DNA of 10,353 nucleotides. Origin: Candidatus Woesearchaeota archaeon. Lineage in GTDB: Archaea > Nanobdellota > Nanobdellia > Woesearchaeales > UBA11576. Position numbers and translations under genes: made by a program. The DNA lies in NCBI GenBank assembly GCA_019322385.1, contig JAHWIS010000043.1, positions 1 to 10,353 on the forward strand, read 5' to 3'. The notes beneath the pieces are model-generated. The model was not told the DNA's origin. It was given only the letters and a program-made list of their open reading frames with translations, and ran no database searches. Shown here one piece after another: positions 1 through 6,112 of the stretch. Every line of letters starts with the position of its first letter. Position 1 is the stretch's first letter.

Positions 1-2
1 AA

Positions 3-758
3 TTAAATCAAAGGATACTCCTCAAAATCCCAATCACTGTATGCTTCTATGAGTGAATCAACAGCTCCGAAGTCTATCAGGTCTATCTTCTCTTCTACCC
101 TGTCCTGCATCTCTGCATTGGACAATGGAGGTCCATACCCTTCTGCATCGTCTGCTGATCTGCTGCTAACCGAGACCTTGATCCTGTCGTCATAGAGTGC
201 ATAGCAGTATACTTCTGTGTGCAGTCCTTCTATGTCTCCTGCATAGTCCATCTCTACGCAGTTCCAGTCAAGCCCTGTGTAGCTGAAGCTGAATCTTGTC
301 GGTGTCTCTCCTGCATAGCTTTCAAGCCAGTCCTGCGCTTCCTTGACAGCGTTCTTGAACTGCATGCTGTCCAGCTTGTTGTTCCAGCTGTTGATGTCCT
401 CGAACTTGACAAAGAACCAGTCATTGTATCCGCCGCCTATAGTGTCCTTGTCTTCCATGCTGAAGAAGTCCATCTTGTACTCGACAACTACCCTCATGCC
501 CAGCATTGACTCAGTCACTTCCTGATATTCCTCGTCATGGTTATAGTCGACTCCATTCCTTGAATACTCTTTCTCGACAGCGTCGCTGAATGCTGCTCCT
601 GGGATGAAACGGTATTTCTTTCCTTCTTCCTCCCATTCTTCTGCCAGCTCTTCCCATTCTTCGACCTCTGCTTCCCATTCATCTAATTCCTCAGAAGGGC
701 CGCAGCCAGCCAGAACTAAAAACACGGCAATCACTAATATTGCCAGAACCTTTTTCAT
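3..758 (-). CDS. Secreted lipoprotein with tryptophan heptad repeat
   Basis: Predicted lipid-anchored envelope protein of 251 residues; function not recognised. The N-terminus is Met-Lys-Lys, a hydrophobic stretch (residues 4-17) and the lipobox L-A-G-C with Cys19 as the lipidated residue. After the anchor, Trp28, Trp35 and Trp42 recur every seven residues in a Glu-rich helix, so a short coiled coil or amphipathic stalk is likely. The rest is a mixed globular region rich in Trp, Tyr and acidic residues. I chose the ATG at 758 because AAGGTGGT lies a few nt upstream; a GTG at 767 would lie inside that ribosome site. The gene starts 13 nt after the rtcB stop codon on the same strand, so the two are probably cotranscribed. 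A functional link to RtcB is not evident from the sequence. The gene is complete, with stop codon TAA at 3-5. Confidence 0.85.
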   Translation of the reverse strand: MKKVLAILVIAVFLVLAGCGPSEELDEWEAEVEEWEELAEEWEEEGKKYRFIPGAAFSDAVEKEYSRNGVDYNHDEEYQEVTESMLGMRVVVEYKMDFFSMEDKDTIGGGYNDWFFVKFEDINSWNNKLDSMQFKNAVKEAQDWLESYAGETPTRFSFSYTGLDWNCVEMDYAGDIEGLHTEVYCYALYDDRIKVSVSSRSADDAEGYGPPLSNAEMQDRVEEKIDLIDFGAVDSLIEAYSDWDFEEYPLI

Positions 759-771
759 ACAAACCACCTTC

Positions 772-2175
772 TTATCCTTTTACAACACCTAAAGGTACCA
801 TACGCGCGACTTTTATCGATATCCCTGCCTTGTGTACAGAATCAATGACATTCTCTATGTCTTTGTATGCTTTTGGTGCTTCTTCTGCAAGGACTTTAGG
901 TGATGTTGATCGCGCGACTATGCCTTTCTCTGCAAGCTCGTGCCTTATCTCGTCTCCTCTGAAGGATCTAATTGCTGCATGTCGTGACATTGCCCTTCCT
1001 GCTCCGTGGCACGTACTTCCAAAACTTTTCTGCATGGCCAGCTCTGTGCCGTGCAGTATGTACGACGCTGTTCCCATGCTTCCTGCAATAAGTGCTGGTG
1101 TGTCTGGGAATGAACGCGTAGCTCCTTTTCGGTGCACATACAGTTTCCTTTTCTTTCCCTCGACAGTGTGCTCCTCTAATTTGCAGATGTTGTGAGCTAT
1201 TGCATAAATAGTGTGCATGTCCAGCTCTTCCCATTTCTTGGAGAACACCCTCTCGAATGTCTCCCTTATCCATTGTGTCATGACAAGTCTATTAGCAAAA
1301 GCATAATTCACTGCACACTTCATTGCCTTGTAATAGTCTTGTCCTTCGTCTGAATTCACTGGTGCGCACACCAATTGCCTGTCTGGCAGTGTTATGTTAT
1401 ACTTTGCAGCTGCTTTCTCGTGTATCTTCAAATAATCAGAAGCGACTTCATGGCCGAAACCGCGTGATCCGCAGTGCAGCATTATCACGACCTGGTCTTT
1501 CTCCAGTTTATACTGCTTTGCATATTCATCGTCAAACAGATCGCTTACCTTCTGTACTTCTAGGAAATGATTGCCAGCACCAAGCGTTCCCAATTGCGGA
1601 CGACCTCTCTGTTTTGCCCTCTCACTTACTCGTGAAGGGTCTGCACCTTCCATCTTTCCATTCTCTTCTGTGTGCTTCAGGTCTTCTTCGACTCCATATC
1701 CGTTTCTCACGCACCATTCGCAGCCGTCAATAAGAACTTCATCCAGTTTCCCTGGCTCGATCCTAAGCTTTCCTTTGCTTCCAACTCCGCAGGGTATGCT
1801 CCGGAACAGTTCTGCAGTCAGTTCGCGCATCTTTTCCTGTACATCATTAGCATGCAGGTTTGTCCTGATCATATTGATGCCGCAGTTTATGTCGAATCCT
1901 GTGCAGCCTGCAGATATAACTCCTTCTTGATCATCAAAAGCACCCACTGCGCCCATAGGAAGGCCGTACCCGACGTGTGCGTCTGGCATTGCACATACAG
2001 GCTCAACAACACCTGGAAGCATCGCTACATTTGTGAGCTGTTTTATGGCATCCTCTTCCATTGCATCCATGACTGCCTGGTTTGCGAATATTTTTGCATC
2101 TACATTCATGCCTTCCCTTGCAGTCTTTGGCAGGAGCCATTCATAATCATTCAATTTTTGTAATTTGTCCTTCAT
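772..2175 (-). CDS. rtcB: RNA-splicing ligase RtcB (3'-phosphate/5'-OH ligase)
   Basis: RtcB joins RNA 2',3'-cyclic phosphate or 3'-phosphate ends to 5'-OH ends using GTP and Mn2+, and serves in tRNA splicing and RNA repair. The 467-residue length is close to the archaeal family. Visible motifs are PDAHVGYGLPMGAV near residue 65, GFDINCG with Asp95 and Cys98, GAGNHFLE with Asn202 and His203, LHCGSRG with His234, AHNICKLEEH with His328, CHGAGR with His390 (the guanylylated histidine), and the C-terminal PLGVVKG. As I recall the Pyrococcus enzyme, the first five positions match its metal-ligand numbering exactly. The Cys98 motif, a common intein site in archaeal RtcB, is uninterrupted. The segment before it reads SAGCTGFDINCG instead of the more usual SPGGVG type. 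The ATG at 2175 is preceded by GGTG with 6-nt spacing; an in-frame GTG at 2184 overlaps that site and is unlikely. No archease gene is in the window. Confidence 0.97.
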   Translation of the reverse strand: MKDKLQKLNDYEWLLPKTAREGMNVDAKIFANQAVMDAMEEDAIKQLTNVAMLPGVVEPVCAMPDAHVGYGLPMGAVGAFDDQEGVISAGCTGFDINCGINMIRTNLHANDVQEKMRELTAELFRSIPCGVGSKGKLRIEPGKLDEVLIDGCEWCVRNGYGVEEDLKHTEENGKMEGADPSRVSERAKQRGRPQLGTLGAGNHFLEVQKVSDLFDDEYAKQYKLEKDQVVIMLHCGSRGFGHEVASDYLKIHEKAAAKYNITLPDRQLVCAPVNSDEGQDYYKAMKCAVNYAFANRLVMTQWIRETFERVFSKKWEELDMHTIYAIAHNICKLEEHTVEGKKRKLYVHRKGATRSFPDTPALIAGSMGTASYILHGTELAMQKSFGSTCHGAGRAMSRHAAIRSFRGDEIRHELAEKGIVARSTSPKVLAEEAPKAYKDIENVIDSVHKAGISIKVARMVPLGVVKG

Positions 2176-2203
2176 GCTTAACACCTATTAGTAACCGTCT
2201 GAT

Positions 2204-2229
2204 GACAGATAAATGACAGTTCTGTCTGT
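2204..2229. repeat. Clustered GACAG/CTGTC half-sites between rtcB and hppA
   Basis: GACAG occurs at 2204-2208 and 2215-2219. The inverse CTGTC occurs at 2222-2226, followed by a further CTGT. The central pair forms GACAG-TT-CTGTC, and ACAGA at 2205-2209 pairs with TCTGT at 2225-2229, giving nested inverted repeats. The cluster lies in the divergent promoter region, near the predicted rtcB start site (about 2210). It could bind a regulator or fold in the rtcB leader; this is inference. Confidence 0.5.
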
Positions 2230-2230
2230 T

Positions 2231-2241
2231 CTTTATTAATC
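2231..2241 (-). promoter_or_regulatory. Candidate TATA box for rtcB
   Basis: Read on the minus strand this is GATTAATAAAG, a weak archaeal TATA box. A start site about 26 nt downstream (near 2210) would give a leader of roughly 35 nt. The match is poorer than the other promoters in this window. Confidence 0.4.
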
Positions 2242-2256
2242 TTTTTGTGACCTGTA

Positions 2257-2272
2257 GAAACCTTTATATATA
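2257..2272 (+). promoter_or_regulatory. TATA box and BRE of hppA
   Basis: The sequence reads GAAACC followed by TTTATATATA, a purine-rich BRE and strong TATA box. The predicted start site is near 2294, giving a leader of about 38 nt before the ATG at 2332. This also argues against the in-frame TTG at 2278, which would lie upstream of the predicted transcript start. Confidence 0.75.
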
Positions 2273-2331
2273 ATACTTTGAAGCCCTCTATTACGTATTA
2301 TCATCAACAAAAACATACGGGGTGGTATTGG

Positions 2332-4293
2332 ATGTTTTGGTATATTCTTCTTGCAGCAGTGATTGCATTGGTCGCTGCAGGCCTGTTTACTCTTTCAATA
2401 AAACGAAAGGATGCAGGCACACCTACAATGCAGAGGATCGCATCACACATAAGGGATGGTGCGATGGCTTACCTTGTACGACAGTACAGGTATCTTGTGA
2501 TATTTATCATCATTGTATCGATGGTGCTTGGCGTGTTCATTAGCGTATGGACAATGGTCTGCTTTATTGTCGGCGCTATACTATCGCTCCTTGCAGGCTT
2601 CATAGGTATGCGCGTCGCCACCATGGCGAATGTCCGCACTTCAGCAGCAGCAAGGAAAAGCCTTTCACCTGCTTTGAGGATCGCGTTCTCTTCCGGCGCT
2701 GTCATGGGATTGAGCGTCGTCGGTCTTGGACTTCTGGGCATAACTGTGCTTTACATGATATTCCAGTCTCCTGAGATCATCTTCGGATACTCTTTCGGTG
2801 CATCTTCTGTTGCCCTGTTCGCAAGGGTAGGCGGAGGCATCTATACAAAGGCTGCTGATGTCGGAGCTGATCTTGTCGGAAAGGTCGAGGCAGGCATCCC
2901 TGAGGATGACCCGCGGAACCCTGCTACGATCGCAGACAATGTCGGAGACAATGTCGGTGATGTTGCCGGCATGGGTGCAGACCTTTTTGAGAGCTATGTC
3001 GGCTCGATAATCGCTGCTATCGCTCTTGGCTTCCTTGCGTATGAGACTGCAGGGATATTATTACCGCTCTGCATTGCTGGCGTCGGTATAATCGCTTCTA
3101 TCGTCGGCACGTTTTTCGTGCGTGCAAAGAAAGAGAAGCGTCTCGGCCTTGCATTACGGGCGGGATTGTGGATAAGCTCTATCCTTGTCATTGTTGCAGC
3201 GTATTACCTGACATTGTATTTCATGCCTAATTTGAATGTGTTCTGGGCGATAATCTCAGGTCTTGTCGCTGGTGTATTGATCGGCTGGATAACAGAGTAT
3301 TACACATCGTATAATTACAGGCCTGTCAAGAAGATATCTGAATCTTCCAAGACAGGTGCAGCAACCAACATAATCCATGGGCTTGCCACTGGCATGAGCT
3401 CGACTGCATTGCCTGTTTTGGTGATCTGCGTCGCAATCTATGTCGCTTATCATTTTGCTGGATTGTATGGCATCGCCATGGCAGGCGTGGGTATGCTCTC
3501 GACACTAGGCATCAGCCTTGCTATCGACGCGTATGGCCCTGTTGCAGACAATGCAGGCGGCATAACAGAGATGTCTCATCTCGGAAAGGCTGTCAGGAAG
3601 AGGACAGATGCCCTGGATTCTTTGGGCAACACGACTGCTGCTATCGGCAAGGGTTTTGCCATCGGCTCTGCTGCGCTGACTGCTCTTGCATTGTTCGCGA
3701 CTTATGCGACGACTGCGCAGCTTGAGGTGATATCTTTATTGAAACCAAAAGTGATTATAGGATTGCTGATAGGTGGTTTCTTGCCTTACCTGTTCAGTTC
3801 GATGGCGATGCGTGCTGTCGGCGAGGCTGCGTTTGACATGATCAATGAGGTCAGGAGACAGTTCAAGCGCATCAAGGGCTTGATGCAGGGCAAGGCAGAG
3901 GCAGACTATGCAAAGTGTGTTGACATCGCGACCCACGGCGCATTGAAGAGGATGATAGTGCCTGGACTTTTGGCTGTGCTGTCGCCAGTCATCATCGGCT
4001 TCCTGTTGGGAGCAGAGGCTCTCGGCGGAATGCTTGCAGGAGCATTGGCATCAGGTGTTGTCATGGCTATATTCATGGCAAACTCTGGCGGTGCATGGGA
4101 CAATGCAAAGAAATACATCGAGATGGGCAAGCTTGGAGGCAAGGGATCTGACACCCACAAGGCAGCTGTTGTCGGAGACACTGTAGGCGATCCATTCAAG
4201 GACACTGCAGGACCATCCCTGAACATCCTCATCAAACTGATGAGCATTGTCTCTTTGGTGTTTGTGCCGCTTTTCCTGTTGGTGGCTGCTTAA
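2332..4293 (+). CDS. hppA: K+-dependent, probably Na+-pumping, membrane pyrophosphatase
   Basis: This multi-span membrane enzyme hydrolyses inorganic pyrophosphate and pumps ions outward across the cytoplasmic membrane. The protein has 653 residues and about 16 hydrophobic segments, the normal family size. The substrate signature DVGADLVGKVE starts near residue 176 and is followed by EDDPRNPATIADNVGDNVGD. The C-terminal partner DTVGDPFKDTAGPSLN is intact. GNTTAAIGKG has Ala436 and Gly439 where K+-independent enzymes have Lys and Thr, so K+ dependence is predicted. ADLFESYVGS places the semi-conserved Glu (residue 220) as in characterised Na+ pumps such as that of Thermotoga, rather than shifted one turn as in plant H+ pumps. 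The ATG at 2332 follows GGGGTGGT at 2319-2326. A longer TTG-started form would add 18 polar residues and precede the expected transcript start. The gene is followed by a T-rich terminator and is probably monocistronic. Confidence 0.96.
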   Translation: MFWYILLAAVIALVAAGLFTLSIKRKDAGTPTMQRIASHIRDGAMAYLVRQYRYLVIFIIIVSMVLGVFISVWTMVCFIVGAILSLLAGFIGMRVATMANVRTSAAARKSLSPALRIAFSSGAVMGLSVVGLGLLGITVLYMIFQSPEIIFGYSFGASSVALFARVGGGIYTKAADVGADLVGKVEAGIPEDDPRNPATIADNVGDNVGDVAGMGADLFESYVGSIIAAIALGFLAYETAGILLPLCIAGVGIIASIVGTFFVRAKKEKRLGLALRAGLWISSILVIVAAYYLTLYFMPNLNVFWAIISGLVAGVLIGWITEYYTSYNYRPVKKISESSKTGAATNIIHGLATGMSSTALPVLVICVAIYVAYHFAGLYGIAMAGVGMLSTLGISLAIDAYGPVADNAGGITEMSHLGKAVRKRTDALDSLGNTTAAIGKGFAIGSAALTALALFATYATTAQLEVISLLKPKVIIGLLIGGFLPYLFSSMAMRAVGEAAFDMINEVRRQFKRIKGLMQGKAEADYAKCVDIATHGALKRMIVPGLLAVLSPVIIGFLLGAEALGGMLAGALASGVVMAIFMANSGGAWDNAKKYIEMGKLGGKGSDTHKAAVVGDTVGDPFKDTAGPSLNILIKLMSIVSLVFVPLFLLVAA

Positions 4294-4329
4294 TCTTTTC
4301 AATTTCTTTCTTTTTTATTCCCTTTTTCT
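4294..4329 (+). terminator. T-rich terminator after hppA
   Basis: Directly after the hppA stop codon the plus strand holds repeated T runs (TTTT, TTTCTTT, TTTTTTATT, TTTTT) with no strong hairpin. U-rich tracts are the usual archaeal termination signal. Confidence 0.7.
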
Positions 4330-4330
4330 A

Positions 4331-4347
4331 TACTTACAATGTAAGTA
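4331..4347. promoter_or_regulatory. Palindrome upstream of the 4393 gene, candidate operator
   Basis: TACTTAC-AAT-GTAAGTA is a perfect inverted repeat with 7-bp arms and a 3-bp spacer. It ends 5 bp before the TATA box at 4353, where archaeal activators or repressors commonly bind as dimers. No hairpin role is apparent because it lies upstream of the predicted transcript start. Confidence 0.55.
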
Positions 4348-4352
4348 AAAGG

Positions 4353-4362
4353 ATTTATATAT
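4353..4362 (+). promoter_or_regulatory. TATA box of the small membrane protein gene
   Basis: ATTTATATAT preceded by AAAAGG. The expected start site is around 4382-4384, so the leader would begin at or just before AGGGGGAT and be only about 10 nt long. Confidence 0.75.
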
Positions 4363-4392
4363 CTGGCTTGCCTAATAATTTAGGGGGATAGC

Positions 4393-4638
4393 ATGCAATT
4401 CGGTCCTAGAGTAGATATTCCATATGATGCAGAAGCTCATAAGTATATGAAGATCGTGGCACCTATAGTCATCACTGTTGCCGCTGTGCTCTATTTGACT
4501 GGCTTCCCTTGGATCAAGAAAAATCCCCTGGAGCCCAAAGAACCATCCAAAATCGAGAGAATCCTTGAAAAGGAAACCCCTAAACAGCCACCTCTCAAGC
4601 TAGAGCCAAATGGTGTTTATAGGCCTTCTAACCCTTAA
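4393..4638 (+). CDS. Small single-span membrane protein, unrecognised
   Basis: An 81-residue protein of unknown function. Residues 1-20 are polar, residues 20-41 form one transmembrane helix (VAPIVITVAAVLYLTGF core), and the remaining 40 residues are a Lys-, Glu- and Pro-rich tail with several KEP/KQPP-type steps, probably disordered. Lysines flank the helix on both sides, so orientation is uncertain. The start ATG follows GGGGG with 5-nt spacing, and the gene has its own strong TATA box plus an upstream palindrome, which supports a real gene despite its small size. It sits between hppA and the noncoding transcript candidate at 4746. The ribosome-binding region is complementary to the loop of that candidate RNA. 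No family was recognised. A role as an accessory subunit of the neighbouring pyrophosphatase is conceivable, but nothing in the sequence supports it directly. Confidence 0.8.
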   Translation: MQFGPRVDIPYDAEAHKYMKIVAPIVITVAAVLYLTGFPWIKKNPLEPKEPSKIERILEKETPKQPPLKLEPNGVYRPSNP

Positions 4639-4669
4639 ATTAACCTATTTTAACCCTATTAAACAACCC
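4629..4669 (+). repeat. Four short TAACCC-like repeats
   Basis: TAACCC (4629), TAACCT (4641), TAACCC (4651) and CAACCC (4664) recur at 10-13 nt steps, spanning the stop codon of the upstream gene and the start of the gene-free stretch. The spacing is close to one helical turn. The units are short and may be chance in an A/T-rich, C-poor region. Confidence 0.35.
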
Positions 4670-4683
4670 TTCTTAGCGTTTCT

Positions 4684-4703
4684 TTGTCACTATTAAGTGA
4701 CAA
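4684..4703. promoter_or_regulatory. Inverted repeat upstream of the RNA promoter
   Basis: TTGTCACT-ATTA-AGTGACAA is a perfect inverted repeat with 8-bp arms. It ends 12 bp before the TATA box at 4716. It could be an operator for the noncoding transcript or a 3'-end hairpin of the upstream gene. The short T-poor flank makes a terminator less likely. Confidence 0.55.
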
Positions 4704-4715
4704 CAAAAGCGAAAC

Positions 4716-4724
4716 ATTTATATA
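4716..4724 (+). promoter_or_regulatory. TATA box with no coding gene behind it
   Basis: ATTTATATA preceded by GCGAAAC (BRE-like). The predicted start site is near 4746, and no credible ORF begins between it and the separate nreA promoter, so it probably drives a noncoding RNA. Confidence 0.65.
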
Positions 4725-4730
4725 GTAGCT

Positions 4731-4755
4731 CTGTTTCTACTAGTCATAGAAACAG
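4731..4755. repeat. 9-bp inverted repeat across the RNA start site
   Basis: CTGTTTCTA (4731-4739) and TAGAAACAG (4747-4755) are perfectly complementary around a 7-nt spacer. The centre (4743) lies at the predicted transcript start, typical of a repressor operator. If transcription began further upstream, the same arms would form a strong hairpin that competes with the one at 4749-4769. Confidence 0.6.
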
Positions 4756-4868
4756 CTTATACTTGTTTCAGCTCCTGCCCAAGGGTGCATATATTTCTCA
4801 GATCCCCCTGAAGATACACACTCTTGGGTGAATTTCTTATAACTCTAAAAACCTTTAGAATTCTTTTT
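4746..4868 (+). ncRNA. Candidate structured small RNA, about 120 nt
   Basis: A predicted transcript between the TATA box at 4716 and the nreA promoter. Three hairpins can be read. The first is GAAACAG (4749-4755) with TTGTTTC (4763-4769). The second is a 10-bp stem, CCCAAGGGTG (4778-4787) with CACTCTTGGG (4819-4828) including one G-U pair, capped by TCAG/CTGA closing the loop AUCCCC. The third is TCTAAA/TTTAGA (4844-4859), followed by a U-rich tail. No C/D box motifs, convincing H/ACA arrangement, tRNA, 5S rRNA or SRP pattern was recognised. The apical loop is complementary to the ribosome-binding region of the gene at 4393, which suggests translational control in cis or trans; this is inference. 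It could instead be an untranslated leader reading into nreA, although that gene has its own promoter. Confidence 0.5.
4844..4868 (+). terminator. Hairpin with U tail ending the small RNA
   Basis: TCTAAA-AACC-TTTAGA is a perfect 6-bp hairpin followed by ATTCTTTTT. Its T tract overlaps the TATA box of nreA, so termination of the upstream transcript and nreA initiation share the same few bases. Confidence 0.55.
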
Positions 4869-4872
4869 ATAC
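4864..4872 (+). promoter_or_regulatory. TATA box of nreA, leaderless start
   Basis: TTTTTATAC is centred 26 bp before the A of the nreA ATG at 4894. With standard archaeal spacing, transcription would start at or within a base or two of the start codon. No Shine-Dalgarno-like sequence precedes this ATG, consistent with a leaderless mRNA. Confidence 0.65.
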
Positions 4873-4893
4873 ATCCGTCACTTTTTCACATAC

Positions 4894-6081
4894 ATGAACA
4901 TCCGCTGCATAAAGTGCAAGGGGCGTGGTTTCTGCGGAAGGCCATACTGTGCTATAGCTACAAAGATAACCAGCCAGAAAAGGATAAACCAGTCTGCAAA
5001 GCAGGACTTCTTCGGTGCAGCGCCTAATGTCTTCATAGGAAGATACGGCTATCCAAACATAAACGTAGGTCTTCTCTCAACAGAAGAATACAACAACCAT
5101 GATGCCCCTCTGCTCTGGAGCAAGAACAATTATCAGATACAGCAGGTCATCGACCTGCGCACCAGCCTGATAAACTCCACTTTCAGGACCAATATTAAGT
5201 CATTCAATGACAAGATGCTTGAGATGTCGCAGGAAGTCTCTTTAGCTGCAAAGCCTGTTGACGTCGAGGTCAACCTGAACAAGAAGCCTTTCTTCAGTCT
5301 CAACTTCAACCAGGACACCTTACCACATGGACCAAGAGTAAAGCTGAAAAAAGCACAGATAACAGAGAACCCTAAGATACCGACAAAGGTCGACAAGGTT
5401 GTCTCTGATCCTCATCTGAAGGCTGCTGACGCAATAAGCACTTTAAGGAACAAATTCGATGAACATTACCTTACAAAAGTGCTAAGCGTAGGCAACCTTG
5501 GAGTCAAGACAGAGAGAAAGCTCGTTCCCACAAGGTGGAGCATCACTGCTGTCGACGACATAATAGGAAAGCAGCTCACTGACGAGGTAAAGAAGTATCC
5601 AGAGTCAGACTACCTTGCATTCTTCGGAGGATATTTGGGAAACTATTACCTGACGCTCTTCTTCCCGCAGTGCTGGAGCTATGAATTGTTTGAGACCATT
5701 GTAGGAGAGAAAGTCTCTTTTGCAACAGATCATGAGTTCTATCAGGGCCGCAAATACTATGCAGACAATACAGCAGGAGGATACTATGCTGCAAGACATG
5801 CTATCCTCGAGAAACTCAAGAGCATGAAGCGCCAGGCATCTGTCCTCACACTGAGGTTCATCACAGACGAGTATTGGGCTCCGCTAGGCGTCTGGGTAGT
5901 GCGAGAAGCCACAAGAAACTCAATGTCATCAAAGCCTATTGAGTTTGGCTCAAAAGAGCTGATGCTGAAATACGCAAAGAACTTCGTGAAAAAGAAGTTC
6001 AACTTAAATCTTGACATACTGCTAAAAGAAAGCAAGCTCTTAGATAACCTGAACAAGCAGAAAAGATTGGCAGATTATTAA
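4894..6081 (+). CDS. nreA: DNA repair protein NreA
   Basis: A member of the archaeal Nre family, implicated in DNA-damage repair together with the sliding clamp PCNA. The protein has 395 residues, typical length. The N-terminus carries a four-cysteine zinc motif, Cys5, Cys8, Cys14 and Cys19, in the family pattern CxxCKGxGxCGRxxC. It is followed by GAAPNVFIGRYGYPNINVG at about residues 41-59, a hallmark of the first Nre domain. The second half contains the family core around RWSITAVDDIIGKQL and GGYLGNYYLTLFFP, followed by a conserved region near EYWAPLGVWVVREATR. The C-terminus reads QKRLADY and then stops. This resembles a PCNA-interacting peptide (Q-x-x-L-x-x-aromatic) lacking the final aromatic residue, and known NreA proteins end in such a motif. 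The ATG at 4894 has no ribosome site and is probably leaderless. The gene converges on the small membrane protein at 6100-6312. Confidence 0.93.
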   Translation: MNIRCIKCKGRGFCGRPYCAIATKITSQKRINQSAKQDFFGAAPNVFIGRYGYPNINVGLLSTEEYNNHDAPLLWSKNNYQIQQVIDLRTSLINSTFRTNIKSFNDKMLEMSQEVSLAAKPVDVEVNLNKKPFFSLNFNQDTLPHGPRVKLKKAQITENPKIPTKVDKVVSDPHLKAADAISTLRNKFDEHYLTKVLSVGNLGVKTERKLVPTRWSITAVDDIIGKQLTDEVKKYPESDYLAFFGGYLGNYYLTLFFPQCWSYELFETIVGEKVSFATDHEFYQGRKYYADNTAGGYYAARHAILEKLKSMKRQASVLTLRFITDEYWAPLGVWVVREATRNSMSSKPIEFGSKELMLKYAKNFVKKKFNLNLDILLKESKLLDNLNKQKRLADY

Positions 6082-6112
6082 AAAAAGAAAAAAAAGAACT
6101 TATTTCTTTTTC
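6082..6112. terminator. Bidirectional terminator between convergent genes
   Basis: AAAAAGAA (6091-6098) and TTCTTTTT (6104-6111) form an 8-bp stem around CTTAT. The A-rich side gives a T tract on the minus strand, and TTTCTTTTT serves the plus strand. The plus-strand tract overlaps the last lysine codons of the minus-strand gene. Confidence 0.65.

Noticed and set aside
1866..1900. Possible intein at the RtcB Cys98 motif
   Set aside because: The GFDINCG motif continues directly into the normal downstream sequence, so no intein is inserted.
1323..2163. Long plus-strand ORFs (119-163 codons) opposite rtcB
   Set aside because: They are antisense to a gene with complete RtcB motifs, have no ribosome site or TATA box, and their composition reflects the opposite strand.
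2278..2331. Upstream TTG extension of hppA
   Set aside because: It begins 6 nt after the TATA box, upstream of the expected transcript start. The ATG at 2332 has a GGGGTGGT ribosome site.
4746..4868. C/D box, H/ACA or tRNA-like identity for the small RNA
   Set aside because: No RUGAUGA box, no convincing pseudouridylation pocket with a 3' ACA, and no T-loop GTTCRA sequence were found.
4824..5027. ORF overlapping the nreA start in another frame
   Set aside because: It starts with TTG inside the predicted RNA stem and runs into the conserved zinc-motif region of nreA.
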